A stretch of 64,000 bases of DNA. It comes from Streptomyces sp. NRRL F-5126 (GTDB taxonomy: Bacteria > Actinomycetota > Actinomycetes > Streptomycetales > Streptomycetaceae). Position 1 is the stretch's first letter; every line of letters starts with the position of its first letter. Where the stretch lies: the NCBI RefSeq assembly GCF_000721265.1, contig NZ_JOFZ01000012.1, positions 620,001-684,000 on the forward strand, given 5' to 3'. Shown in pieces: positions 45,009-52,766 of this stretch. A program made the position numbers and the translations under genes. Under the pieces are notes generated by a model. The model worked only from the letters and a program-made list of their open reading frames with translations, was not told where the DNA came from and did not search any database.

Positions 45009-45671
45009 ATGCTCACCACCGCCCGCACCGCCCGCCTGATGACCGGCGCCGCGCTGGCGGTCGCGTCGCTCGGACTGGCCGCCGCGGGCACCTCGCCCGC
45101 GCTCGCCGAGCCCGCGGCGCACGTCACCGGCGCGCCGTACGACGACGGCACGTCGTCCGGGGCCGGAGCCCTCGCGGACGACGGTGCCGCGACGGGTGGC
45201 ACGGAGCAGCAGGACCCGGCGGATCCGCAGGCCACGGCGGGCCCCGCGGACCCGGGGGACCCGACGGACCTGCCGGCCCCCGCGGCGCCCCAGCCGGACG
45301 TCCAGGGGCAGCAGCCCGCGGCGTCCGCGGACCCGGGCGGGGCGCCGGCGGACGACGGCGGTGCCACGGCGACGCCGAAGACCGACCACGCGGGCGTGGG
45401 TCCCGGCCCGGTGGACGGCGATCACGCGGGCGTGCCACCGCGCCCGCACCCGCCGGCGCCCGGGCACACTCCGGAGGGTCACCCGAAGCCACCGCGGTAC
45501 CCGGCCGAGCCGGTCGAGCCCGCGATACCGCACGGCCATGTGAGCACCGGGGTCGGCGGCAGCGTGCACGCCGACGTCCCGAAGGTCGCGGCGGGTTCGG
45601 CCGTTCTGGCCGGATCGGCCGTGGGCGGGGTATGGCTCCTGCGTCGCCGGGCGAGCGGCACGCAGAGCTGA
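45009..45671 (+). CDS. Secreted, wall- or membrane-anchored Pro-rich protein
   Basis: 220 residues. Signal peptide about 1-33 (GAALAVASLGLAAAGTSPALAEPA), a low-complexity Pro/Ala/Asp/Gly body, then a C-terminal hydrophobic segment (VAAGSAVLAGSAVGGVWLL) and a basic tail RRRASGTQS. This end resembles a sortase sorting signal, but no LPxTG or LAxTG motif precedes it. The next gene is a class F sortase in the same direction, so the two may be functionally linked (inference). RBS GGAGG nine bases before the ATG. Confidence 0.82.
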   Translation: MLTTARTARLMTGAALAVASLGLAAAGTSPALAEPAAHVTGAPYDDGTSSGAGALADDGAATGGTEQQDPADPQATAGPADPGDPTDLPAPAAPQPDVQGQQPAASADPGGAPADDGGATATPKTDHAGVGPGPVDGDHAGVPPRPHPPAPGHTPEGHPKPPRYPAEPVEPAIPHGHVSTGVGGSVHADVPKVAAGSAVLAGSAVGGVWLLRRRASGTQS

Positions 45672-45833
45672 CGGGCGGCGGCTCCCACCCGCCGAAGGCC
45701 CGCACCCGCCCCTCGTCCCCGCCCGCGTCATGCTCATCGCTGACCCGGGCGGGGATATCTCCCCCGTGACCACGCCCGGCAGCGGCAGGACCCGCACAAG
45801 CCGGCGGAAGGCCCCGCAGAAAGGTCCCGGCAG

Positions 45834-46496
45834 ATGAACGCCAACGGCACCAGGGGCATGGCATGGGGGCTGGCCGCGGCCGCCTGCGCCGGCATCTGGC
45901 TCGTGGAGACCGGCCTGCGGCCCGTGACGCCGCCCGTGCCGACGGCGGCGCAGGCGTTCCCGCACTCCGCGGGGCCGAAGAGCACGCGGACCCCGGCGGG
46001 CCCGGCCGCGGGCGCCAAGGCCGGCCCGGCGCCCCTCGCCCCATCCGCGCCGGTCAGGCTGCGGATCCCGCGCATCGGCGTGGACGCTCCGATGACGGGC
46101 CTCGGCCTGACGCGCGACGGCAGGCTCGCCACGCCGCCGCAGTCGGACGGCAACCTCGCCGGCTGGTACGAGCACGGCACCACGCCCGGCGCCAAGGGCA
46201 CGGCGATCGTGGCGGGCCACGTCGACACGGCGCGCGGCCCCGCGGTCTTCTACAACCTCGGCACGCTCAGGAAGGACGACCGGATCGCGATCACCCGGCG
46301 GGACGGGCGGACGGCCCTGTTCTCGGTGGACGCGGTGGAGGTCTACAAGAACAGCGCCTTCCCCGACCAGAAGGTCTACGCGGCGGCGAACCGCCCGGAG
46401 CTGCACGTGATCACCTGTGGCGGCGGCTTCTCGCACCGCACCGGCTACGAGGGCAACGTCGTCGCGTACGCGCACCTGACGGGCTCGCGCCGCTGA
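45834..46496 (+). CDS. Class F sortase
   Basis: 220 residues. One N-terminal membrane helix (MAWGLAAAACAGIWLVE), a Pro/Ala linker and the sortase domain: LRIPRIGVDAPMTGLGL, catalytic His in IVAGHVDT, catalytic Cys in HVITCGG, and the Arg in the following loop (FSHRTGYEGN). Class F sortases are typical of actinomycetes. The likely partner is the secreted protein encoded 163 bases upstream. ATG at 45834 preceded by AAAGG. Confidence 0.92.
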   Translation: MNANGTRGMAWGLAAAACAGIWLVETGLRPVTPPVPTAAQAFPHSAGPKSTRTPAGPAAGAKAGPAPLAPSAPVRLRIPRIGVDAPMTGLGLTRDGRLATPPQSDGNLAGWYEHGTTPGAKGTAIVAGHVDTARGPAVFYNLGTLRKDDRIAITRRDGRTALFSVDAVEVYKNSAFPDQKVYAAANRPELHVITCGGGFSHRTGYEGNVVAYAHLTGSRR

Positions 46497-46529
46497 CGGA
46501 TGCGCGCCGCAGGCCCCGGTCCCGCCGCG

Positions 46530-46946
46530 TCACGCCGCCGGTTCTACGGCGGACGGGTCCATCCACACCACCTCCCAGTGATGCCCTTCCGGGTCGAGGA
46601 AGGCGCGCCCGTACATGAAGCCCTGGTCCATCGTCTCGCCCACGGCCGATCCGCCGCCGCCCAGTGCCGACTCGACCAGCTGGTCGACCTCCGCGCGACT
46701 GGCGGCGCTCAGCGCGATGATGGCCTCGCGCGTCGTCGCCGTGTCGGCGATCTCATTGCGCGTGAAGTCGCGGAAGCGGCCCTCGTCCATCAGCATCGCG
46801 TAAATCGTGTCGCTGATGACGAGGCAGGCGGTGTGCTCGTCGCTGAACTGCGGGTTGAAGGAGAAGCCCACCTTCTCCCAGAACGACCGCGTCGTGGCGA
46901 GGTCCTTCACGGGCAGGTTCACGAAGATCATCCTGGCGTTGTCCAT
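46530..46946 (-). CDS. VOC-superfamily (glyoxalase-like) protein
   Basis: 138 residues with the paired beta-alpha-beta-beta-beta modules of the VOC fold: MIFVNLPVKDLATTRSFWEKVGFSFNPQF in the first half and FLDPEGHHWEVVWMD at the end, the latter carrying the usual metal-site Glu. It resembles the uncharacterised glyoxalase/bleomycin-resistance group rather than true glyoxalase I. ATG at 46946 with GGAGGAG upstream. It converges with the sortase gene. Confidence 0.9.
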   Translation of the reverse strand: MDNARMIFVNLPVKDLATTRSFWEKVGFSFNPQFSDEHTACLVISDTIYAMLMDEGRFRDFTRNEIADTATTREAIIALSAASRAEVDQLVESALGGGGSAVGETMDQGFMYGRAFLDPEGHHWEVVWMDPSAVEPAA

Positions 46947-47034
46947 CGGTGGTGCTCCTCCGGTCGCTCGCGGTGCGCGGCTTCGCTTCGTGCGCCGCGT
47001 CCTTTGATGGTTGGACCCGCGTCCGGACCGAAAG

Positions 47035-47508
47035 TCACCGCTCCGCGCGAACTTTTTCCGCCGCGTCCGCCACCCGGGCGATCAGCCGCAGCAGCGTCCC
47101 GCGCTCCTCCTCGTCGAGTGGGGCGAGGAAGACCTGGTTCATGGCGGCCGTCCGCGCCACGAGCCTGGCGTGCACCCTGGCCCCCTCGCCGGTCGCCCGC
47201 AGCACGTTGCGGCGCCCGTCCAGCGGGTCGCGTACGCGTTCCAGCAGGCCGCGCCTGGCGAGGCGGGCGACGACGTCCGCGACCGTCGAGCGGTCGAGGC
47301 GCACCGCCTCACCGAGGGTGCGCTGGTCGATGTCCGGGCTCTCGGCAAGGGCGTTGAGCACCGCGAACTGCGGGGAGGTGATCTCCTCCGAGACCAGCGT
47401 GGACCACAGCAGGGTGTGCGCCTGCTGGAGCCTGCGGGCCAGGTGCCCCGGGTGTGTGGCCAGATCCACCGCTGCCATGTCCGTCACGCTCCATTGGTGT
47501 CGTGTCAC
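47035..47508 (-). CDS. pcaV: MarR-family regulator of the pca operon
   Basis: 157 residues with a winged helix: ITSPQFAVLNALAES, QRTLGEAVRLDRSTVADVVARLARRGLLERVRDPLDGRRNVL. It is divergent from pcaI, with matching 14-bp repeats in the spacer, as expected for PcaV-type repressors that bind protocatechuate in streptomycetes. The symbol is by analogy. Start GTG 47508 (GGAG eight bases upstream) or ATG 47478 (GGAG ten bases upstream). With the GTG start, its ribosome site lies inside the left repeat. Confidence 0.85.
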   Translation of the reverse strand: MTRHQWSVTDMAAVDLATHPGHLARRLQQAHTLLWSTLVSEEITSPQFAVLNALAESPDIDQRTLGEAVRLDRSTVADVVARLARRGLLERVRDPLDGRRNVLRATGEGARVHARLVARTAAMNQVFLAPLDEEERGTLLRLIARVADAAEKVRAER

Positions 47509-47513
47509 GCATT

Positions 47514-47596
47514 TGCTCCGTGTACTGAGCTATTGACGACCGCCTGACCGCCTGGAAGTGTACGCATCCGAGAATGAATCGTCAGTACACGGAGCA
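47514..47596. promoter_or_regulatory. Divergent marR-pcaI control region with 14-bp inverted repeats
   Basis: TGCTCCGTGTACTG at 47514-47527 is matched exactly in inverse by CAGTACACGGAGCA at 47583-47596. On the minus strand CTGACG - 17 bases - TACACT (near 47584-47559) could be the marR promoter, overlapping the right repeat. TTGACG at 47533-47538 may be the -35 of pcaI. Repressor binding at both repeats would cover both promoters. Confidence 0.6.
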
Positions 47597-47636
47597 TTTT
47601 CCCCGGCTCCGGCGACCCGAGGAGGGAGGGGCTCGG

Positions 47637-48485
47637 ATGGCGGGAGTACGCACTCTCCACGACGCCGTGGCCGACCTCGTCCACGACGGGGACACCGTCG
47701 CGCTCGAAGGGTTCACGCACCTGATCCCGTTCGCCGCCGCGCACGAGATCATCCGCCAGGGCATCACCGACCTGACGCTCGCCCGCATGACGCCCGACGT
47801 CATCTACGACCAGCTCATCGGGGCGGGCCTGGTACGCAAGCTGATCTTCTCCTGGGGCGGCAATCCCGGCGTCGGCTCCCTGCACCGCTTCCGCGACGCG
47901 GTCGAGAACGGCTGGCCGAGGCCCCTCGAACTCGACGAGCACAGTCACGCGGGCATGGCCAACCGCTATGTGGCCGGCGCTTCCGGGCTGCCGTTCGCCA
48001 CGCTGCGCGGCTACCGCGGCTCCGACCTCGCGACGCGCACCGACACCGTCTCGACCGTCACCTGCCCGTTCACCGGCGAGGAGCTCGCGGCCGTCCGCGC
48101 CCTCACCCCCGACGTGGCCATCGTCCACGCGCAGCGCGCCGACCGCGCGGGCAACGTGCAGATGTGGGGGCTGACCGGCGTCCAGAAGGAGGCCGTCCTC
48201 GCCTCGAAGCGTGCGCTCGTGACAGTGGAGGAAGTCGTGGACGCGCTGGAGCCGCGGCCCGGCGCCGTGGTGCTGCCGCACTGGGTCGTGGACGCGGTGT
48301 GCGTCGTCCCCGGCGGCGCCCATCCCTCGTACGCGACGGGCTACTCGGAGCGTGACAACGCCTTCTACCGGGCGTGGGACCCGATCGCCAGGGACCGGGA
48401 CGCGTTCACGGCGTGGCTTGACACCGAGGTCAGGACGACGGACACGACGACAGGCAGCACGGGTGCGGCGGGGGTGTCACGATGA
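47637..48485 (+). CDS. pcaI: 3-oxoadipate CoA-transferase, subunit A
   Basis: 282 residues of CoA-transferase family I, alpha type: LHDAVADLVHDGDTVALEGFTHLIPFAAAHEIIRQ, then LIFSWGGNPGVGSLHRFRDA and IVHAQRADRAGNVQMWG. With PcaJ it transfers CoA from succinyl-CoA to beta-ketoadipate. ATG 47637 follows GGAGGGAGGGG; the in-frame ATG at 47574 lies upstream of that site, within the control region. The stop overlaps pcaJ as ATGA. First gene of the pcaIJHGB operon. Confidence 0.93.
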   Translation: MAGVRTLHDAVADLVHDGDTVALEGFTHLIPFAAAHEIIRQGITDLTLARMTPDVIYDQLIGAGLVRKLIFSWGGNPGVGSLHRFRDAVENGWPRPLELDEHSHAGMANRYVAGASGLPFATLRGYRGSDLATRTDTVSTVTCPFTGEELAAVRALTPDVAIVHAQRADRAGNVQMWGLTGVQKEAVLASKRALVTVEEVVDALEPRPGAVVLPHWVVDAVCVVPGGAHPSYATGYSERDNAFYRAWDPIARDRDAFTAWLDTEVRTTDTTTGSTGAAGVSR

Positions 48486-49297
48486 GCGGGCCGGTACGGG
48501 ACGAACGGGCGGCGGCCGCAGCCGACTCGGCGGCACACGGTGTCACGAGCGACGAGCTGATGGAGGTCAACGCGGCCCGCGCACTGGCCGGTTCGCGCAC
48601 CTGCTTCGTCGGCATCGGGCTGCCGTCGACGGCGGCGAACCTCGCGCGCGCCACGCACGAGCCCGATCTGGTGCTCATCTACGAGTCGGGCACGATCGGC
48701 TCTCGGCCGACGCGGCTGCCGCTGTCCATCGGCGACGGGGAGCTCGCGGACACGGCCGACGCCGTCGTCACTGTGCCCGAGATGTTCAACTACTGGCTCC
48801 AGGGCGGCCGGATCGACGTCGGCTTCCTCGGCGCGGCGCAGGTCGACCGGTTCGCCAACGTCAACACGACGGTCGTCTCCCGAGGCGCGGGCAGGCCCGA
48901 GGCGCGGCTGCCCGGCGCGGGCGGCGCCCCGGAGATCGCCGCGAACTGCCGGAAGGTGCTGCTGGTACTGCGCCACTCCCGCCGGGGCTTCGTGCCCACG
49001 CTCGACTTCGTCACCACGATGGGGCACGGCTCGGGCCCCGGCGACCGGGCGAAGTACGGCATGCGCGGCGAGGGGCCCGCCGCCGTCATCACCGACCTCG
49101 GCATCCTGCGTCCCGACCCGGCCACCGCCGAGCTGGTGCTGACCGAGACGCATCCCGGCGTCACCGTCGGACAGGTGCGGGACGCGACCGGCTGGGACCT
49201 GAGGGTCGCGCCGTCCGTCACCGCGACGGCGCCGCCCACCGAACACGAACTGGCCGCGCTGCGTGCGCTGAAGGCGGCCGGGAAGAAGGCGTCATGA
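48482..49297 (+). CDS. pcaJ: 3-oxoadipate CoA-transferase, subunit B
   Basis: 271 residues of the CoA-transferase beta type. The active-site glutamate is in LIYESGTIG, preceded by CFVGIGLPSTAANLAR and followed by GGRIDVGFLGAAQVDRFANVN. It forms a complex with PcaI. The first 25 residues are an Ala-rich tail beyond the usual start. It overlaps pcaI and pcaH by four bases each. Confidence 0.94.
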   Translation: MSGPVRDERAAAAADSAAHGVTSDELMEVNAARALAGSRTCFVGIGLPSTAANLARATHEPDLVLIYESGTIGSRPTRLPLSIGDGELADTADAVVTVPEMFNYWLQGGRIDVGFLGAAQVDRFANVNTTVVSRGAGRPEARLPGAGGAPEIAANCRKVLLVLRHSRRGFVPTLDFVTTMGHGSGPGDRAKYGMRGEGPAAVITDLGILRPDPATAELVLTETHPGVTVGQVRDATGWDLRVAPSVTATAPPTEHELAALRALKAAGKKAS

Positions 49298-50058
49298 CGA
49301 CCCAGCGGGAGATCACCGCGGAGATCGGGGCGGCGCGCGGCGCGTACGAGAAGCGTCTCGCGGACGGCGGGAGCGCGGAGCACCACCCGTCGCGCGCGTA
49401 CGCCCCCTACCGCAGCTCGGTGCTGCGCCATCCGCACCGGCCGCTCGTCGCGGTGGACGGTGACCCGGAGGCGGTCGAGCTGTCGGGCCCGGTCTTCGGC
49501 GCGACGGACGTCACCGCGCTCGACTCCGACCTGACGAGGCAGCACACAGGCGAGCCGCTCGGCGAGCGCATCACCGTCAGCGGGCGGCTCCTCGACGGGC
49601 GCGGCAGGCCGGTGCGGCGCCAGCTGATCGAGGTGTGGCAGGCGAACGCGTCCGGGCGCTACGCCCATCAGCGCGACGACCACCCGGCGCCGCTCGACCC
49701 GAACTTCACGGGCGTGGGGCGGGTGCTGACCGGCGACGACGGCGGTTACGCCTTCACGACGGTCAAGCCGGGCGCGTACCCGTGGCGCAACCACGACAAC
49801 GCGTGGCGCCCGGCGCACATCCACTTCTCGGTGTTCGGCGAGGCGTTCACGCAGCGCCTCGTCACGCAGATGTACTTCCCCGGCGACCCGCTCTTCCCCT
49901 ACGACCCGATCCTGCAGTCGGTGACGGACGAGCAGGCGCGGCAGCGGCTCGTGGCGGTGTACGACCACGGGCTGTCGGCACCCGAGTTCTCGCTGGGCTA
50001 CCGCTGGGACATCGTGCTGGACGGACCGTCCGCCACCTGGATCGAGGAGGGCCGCTGA
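49294..50058 (+). CDS. pcaH: Protocatechuate 3,4-dioxygenase beta subunit
   Basis: 254 residues. Intradiol dioxygenase beta subunit with iron-ligand regions AYPWRNHDNAWRPAHIHFS (Tyr and the two His) and YRWDIVLDG; IEVWQANASGRYAHQRDDHPAPLDPNFTG is the typical strand before them. It cleaves protocatechuate between the hydroxyls to 3-carboxy-cis,cis-muconate. ATG at 49294 overlaps the pcaJ stop (ATGA). Confidence 0.95.
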   Translation: MTTQREITAEIGAARGAYEKRLADGGSAEHHPSRAYAPYRSSVLRHPHRPLVAVDGDPEAVELSGPVFGATDVTALDSDLTRQHTGEPLGERITVSGRLLDGRGRPVRRQLIEVWQANASGRYAHQRDDHPAPLDPNFTGVGRVLTGDDGGYAFTTVKPGAYPWRNHDNAWRPAHIHFSVFGEAFTQRLVTQMYFPGDPLFPYDPILQSVTDEQARQRLVAVYDHGLSAPEFSLGYRWDIVLDGPSATWIEEGR

Positions 50059-50633
50059 TGCCGGACACGCCCGCTTTCCCGCCGACCCCGTCGCAGACGG
50101 TCGGCCCCTTCTACGGCTACGCGCTGCCCTTCCCCGGCGGCGGCGACGTCGCGCCCGCCGGCCATCCCGACGCCGTCACCCTGCACGGCGTGGTGTACGA
50201 CGGCGCCGGCGCCCCGGTGCCGGACGCGCTGCTGGAGTTCTGGCAGGGCGGTCCTGGCACGGGGGAGCCGGGCTCGATGCGCCGCTCGCCGGTGAACGGC
50301 GGTTTCCTGGGACGCGACGGGGTCCGCTTCACCGGGTTCGGCCGGGTGGCGACGGACGCGGACGGGCACTACGCGCTGCGCACGCTGCCGCCGCGCACCC
50401 CGGCGCCGCTGCCGTACCTGAGCGTGTGCGTGTTCGCGCGCGGGCTCATGCACCACCTGTACACGCGGGCGTACCTGGCGGACGGCGACGACGCGCTGCT
50501 CGGCTCGCTGGAACCGGCGCGGCGCGCGACGCTGGTCGCGGTGCGGGAGGAGAATCCGGCGCGGCACAGGGCGTACCGCTTCGACATCCGCCTCCAGGGA
50601 GAAGGGGAAACGGTCTTCCTTGAGTTCCACTGA
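50058..50633 (+). CDS. pcaG: Protocatechuate 3,4-dioxygenase alpha subunit
   Basis: 191 residues, the alpha-subunit length. TPSQTVGPFYGYALPF opens the protein, then LLEFWQGG, FTGFGRVATDADGHYALRT and LSVCVFARGLMHHLYTRAYL. The alpha subunit has no catalytic iron but shapes the active site of the PcaHG pair. Its ATG overlaps the pcaH stop by one base (TGATG). Confidence 0.94.
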   Translation: MPDTPAFPPTPSQTVGPFYGYALPFPGGGDVAPAGHPDAVTLHGVVYDGAGAPVPDALLEFWQGGPGTGEPGSMRRSPVNGGFLGRDGVRFTGFGRVATDADGHYALRTLPPRTPAPLPYLSVCVFARGLMHHLYTRAYLADGDDALLGSLEPARRATLVAVREENPARHRAYRFDIRLQGEGETVFLEFH

Positions 50634-51900
50634 GCGTGATGCGGGCGGACAGCAAGGCCGCGAACCGGCCGGGCTGCTGTCCCCCGCGACGGCGGGCACG
50701 CGGGCCGAGGCCGCGACGGACGACCGCGCGCTGCTGCGCGCCCTGGTGGCCGCCGAGGCGGCGCTCGCCAGGGCGCAGGGCGCGCCGGGCGAGGCGGCCG
50801 ACGCGATCGCCTCGGCCGTGGACGCCCTGGACGTAAGGGAGTTGGCGCTGGCCGCGCGGGCGGGCGGCAATCCGGTGATCCCGCTGGCGTCGGCGCTGCG
50901 CGCGGCGGTGGGCGACCGGTGGGCGCGGTACGTGCACCGGGGCGCGACGAGCCAGGACATCGTCGACACGGCACTCATGCTGGTGGCGACGCACACGCGG
51001 CGCCTGGTGCTCGCGGATCTGGAGCGTGCGTCGGCGGCCCTGGCGCGTCTCGCGGCGGCGCACCGGGACACGGTGATGCCCGGCCGCACCCTGACGCAGC
51101 ACGCGGTGCCGACCACGTTCGGGCTGAAGGCGGCGGGCTGGCGCTCGCTCGTCCTCGACGCGCGCGACCGCCTCGACGCGGTCGTGCTGCCCGCGCAGCT
51201 CGGCGGCGCGGCGGGCACGCTCGCGGCGCTCGGCGACTCGCCGCTCGCGACGGCTGCGGCCTACGCGCGCGAACTCGGCCTCGCGGATCCTGGCCTGCCC
51301 TGGCACACGCTGCGCACGCCCGTGGCTGACCTCGCGGCCGCCCTTGCCTTCACGTGCGGTGCGCTGGGCAAGACGGCCGTGGACGTCCTGACGCTGTGCC
51401 GCACGGAGGTCGGCGAGGTGGCGGAGGGCAGCGGCGGCGGCTCGTCCGCGATGCCTCACAAGGCGAACCCGGTCCACGCGACGCTGATCGCCGCGGCGGC
51501 AAGGCAGGCGCCGGCGCACCTGTCCGTCCTGTTCGGCGCGGTGCCGGCGGAGGACGAACGCCCTGCGGGCGCCTGGCACGCGGAGTGGGCGCCGCTGCGC
51601 GAACTGCTCCGCCTCGCGGGCGGCGCGGCCGCGCACGCGGCGGAACTGGCCGAGGGGCTGCGGGTGTTCCCGGGCCGGATGGCGGAGAACCTGGCGCGCA
51701 CGGGCGGATTGATCGTCAGCGAGCGGTTCTCCGTCGAGCTCGGCAGGGCGGAGGCGAGGAGGCTGCTCGACCGGGCCGCGGCGGCGGACGTCACGTTCGC
51801 GGAGGCCGCGGACGCCGCGGGCCACGGCCGGCTGCTCGACCCGGCTGCGTGGACGGGCGCGGCGGGCGCGCTGGTGGACCGCGCCCTGCACCGCGACTGA
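50620..51900 (+). CDS. pcaB: 3-carboxy-cis,cis-muconate cycloisomerase
   Basis: 426 residues of the fumarase/aspartase superfamily: RYVHRGATSQDIVDTALML, GRTLTQHAVPTTFGLKAAGW and the signature GGSSAMPHKANPV. In the pca operon this is the cycloisomerase that lactonises carboxymuconate. The start is TTG 50620, inside the end of pcaG, with GGAGAAGGGG upstream. Last gene of the operon; a pcaL/pcaCD or pcaF gene would be expected next, but only repeats follow. Confidence 0.92.
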   Translation: MSSTERDAGGQQGREPAGLLSPATAGTRAEAATDDRALLRALVAAEAALARAQGAPGEAADAIASAVDALDVRELALAARAGGNPVIPLASALRAAVGDRWARYVHRGATSQDIVDTALMLVATHTRRLVLADLERASAALARLAAAHRDTVMPGRTLTQHAVPTTFGLKAAGWRSLVLDARDRLDAVVLPAQLGGAAGTLAALGDSPLATAAAYARELGLADPGLPWHTLRTPVADLAAALAFTCGALGKTAVDVLTLCRTEVGEVAEGSGGGSSAMPHKANPVHATLIAAAARQAPAHLSVLFGAVPAEDERPAGAWHAEWAPLRELLRLAGGAAAHAAELAEGLRVFPGRMAENLARTGGLIVSERFSVELGRAEARRLLDRAAAADVTFAEAADAAGHGRLLDPAAWTGAAGALVDRALHRD

Positions 51901-51989
51901 ACGCGGCCGGCACCCGCGCTGCAGGCCTGGCTGCGCCGGGCCGCGTGGGTGGCGCCTGCCACGGACCCGGCTGCCGCCAGGCCCCCGGA

Positions 51990-52460
51990 CCCGCAAGGCC
52001 ACGGGACCGCCAGGCCCCCGGACCCGCCGGGCCGCCGGGCCGCCAGGCCCCCGGACCCGCCAGGCCGCCGGGCCGCCGGACGCGCCGGGCCACAGGACCG
52101 CCAAGCCGCCAAGCCCCCGCACCCGCCGGGCCACAGGACCGCCAAGCCGCCAGGCCGCCAGGCCCCCGGACCCGGAAGGCCACGGGACCGCCAGGCCCCC
52201 GGACCCGCCGGGCCGCCGGGCCGCCGGACCCGCCAGGCCCCCGGACCGCCAAGCCGCCAGGCCCCCGCACCCGCCGGGCCCCCGGACCGCCAAGCCGCCA
52301 GGCCCCCGCACCCGCCGGGCCCCCGAACCGCCAAGCCGCCAGGCCCCCGCACCCGCCGGGCCCCCGAACCGCCAAGCCGCCAGGCCTCCAGGCCCCCGGA
52401 CCCGCCGGGCCACGGGACCGCCAAGCCGCCAGGCCGCCGGACCGCCGGACCCGCCAGGCC
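51990..52460. repeat. 41-bp tandem-repeat array downstream of pcaB
   Basis: A G+C-rich tract built of CCGCCAAGCCGCCAGG followed by CCCCCGCACCCGCCGGG. The anchor CAAGCCGCCA recurs at 52250, 52291, 52332 and 52373, exactly 41 bases apart, and the related CAAGCCGC at 52102 and 52143; the flanks are more degenerate. 41 is not a multiple of three, so the array cannot encode a repeated peptide. The rest of 51901-52608 holds no supported gene. Confidence 0.85.
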
Positions 52461-52608
52461 GCCGGGATCCGCGGACCGCTCGGACCCGAAGGACCGCTCT
52501 GCCCAGGGCCGCTCAGCCGGCCGGGCCACGGACGATTCCAGTACCGAAGCGCCCACCGGGGCGCCTCGGGGCCGTCGGGCCGCCCGGCTGCCAGGCGTCG
52601 CCGGGAAC

Positions 52609-52646
52609 ACATGAGGCGGGCGCCCCGCACGGCGCCCGCCTCATGT
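52609..52646. terminator. Perfect 16-bp hairpin
   Basis: ACATGAGGCGGGCGCC and its exact complement flank a 6-base loop CCGCAC. It lies between the convergent pcaB and ppdK genes. No T-tract, as is common in streptomycete terminators. Confidence 0.75.
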
Positions 52647-52648
52647 GG

Positions 52649-52703
52649 ACCGGGGCCGGTCCGTCCGCGTCGGTGAGGGATGTCGCGGACGGCCGGCCCC
52701 GGT
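52649..52703. terminator. Second long hairpin
   Basis: The left arm (52649-52669) and right arm (52684-52703) pair over 20 bp with one bulged base around a 14-base loop. It directly follows the previous hairpin. Confidence 0.65.
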
Positions 52704-52730
52704 GGCTCTCGCGTGCGGCGCGAAGTGGCC

Positions 52731-52760
52731 GGAGCCCGGGCGGTCGGGGGCCCGGGCTCC
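52731..52760. terminator. Third hairpin, next to the ppdK stop
   Basis: GGAGCCCGGG and CCCGGGCTCC form a perfect 10-bp stem with a 10-base loop, seven bases before the ppdK stop codon, so it probably ends ppdK transcription. Confidence 0.7.
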
Positions 52761-52766
52761 GCCCGG

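Noticed and set aside
50446..52413. Long minus-strand frames across the pcaB tail and repeat array
   Set aside because: The Gly/Ala/Arg-rich repeats change frame with the 41-bp period; no start signal or domain.
51990..52460. CRISPR array
   Set aside because: The repeats are contiguous with no unique spacers, and there are no cas genes.
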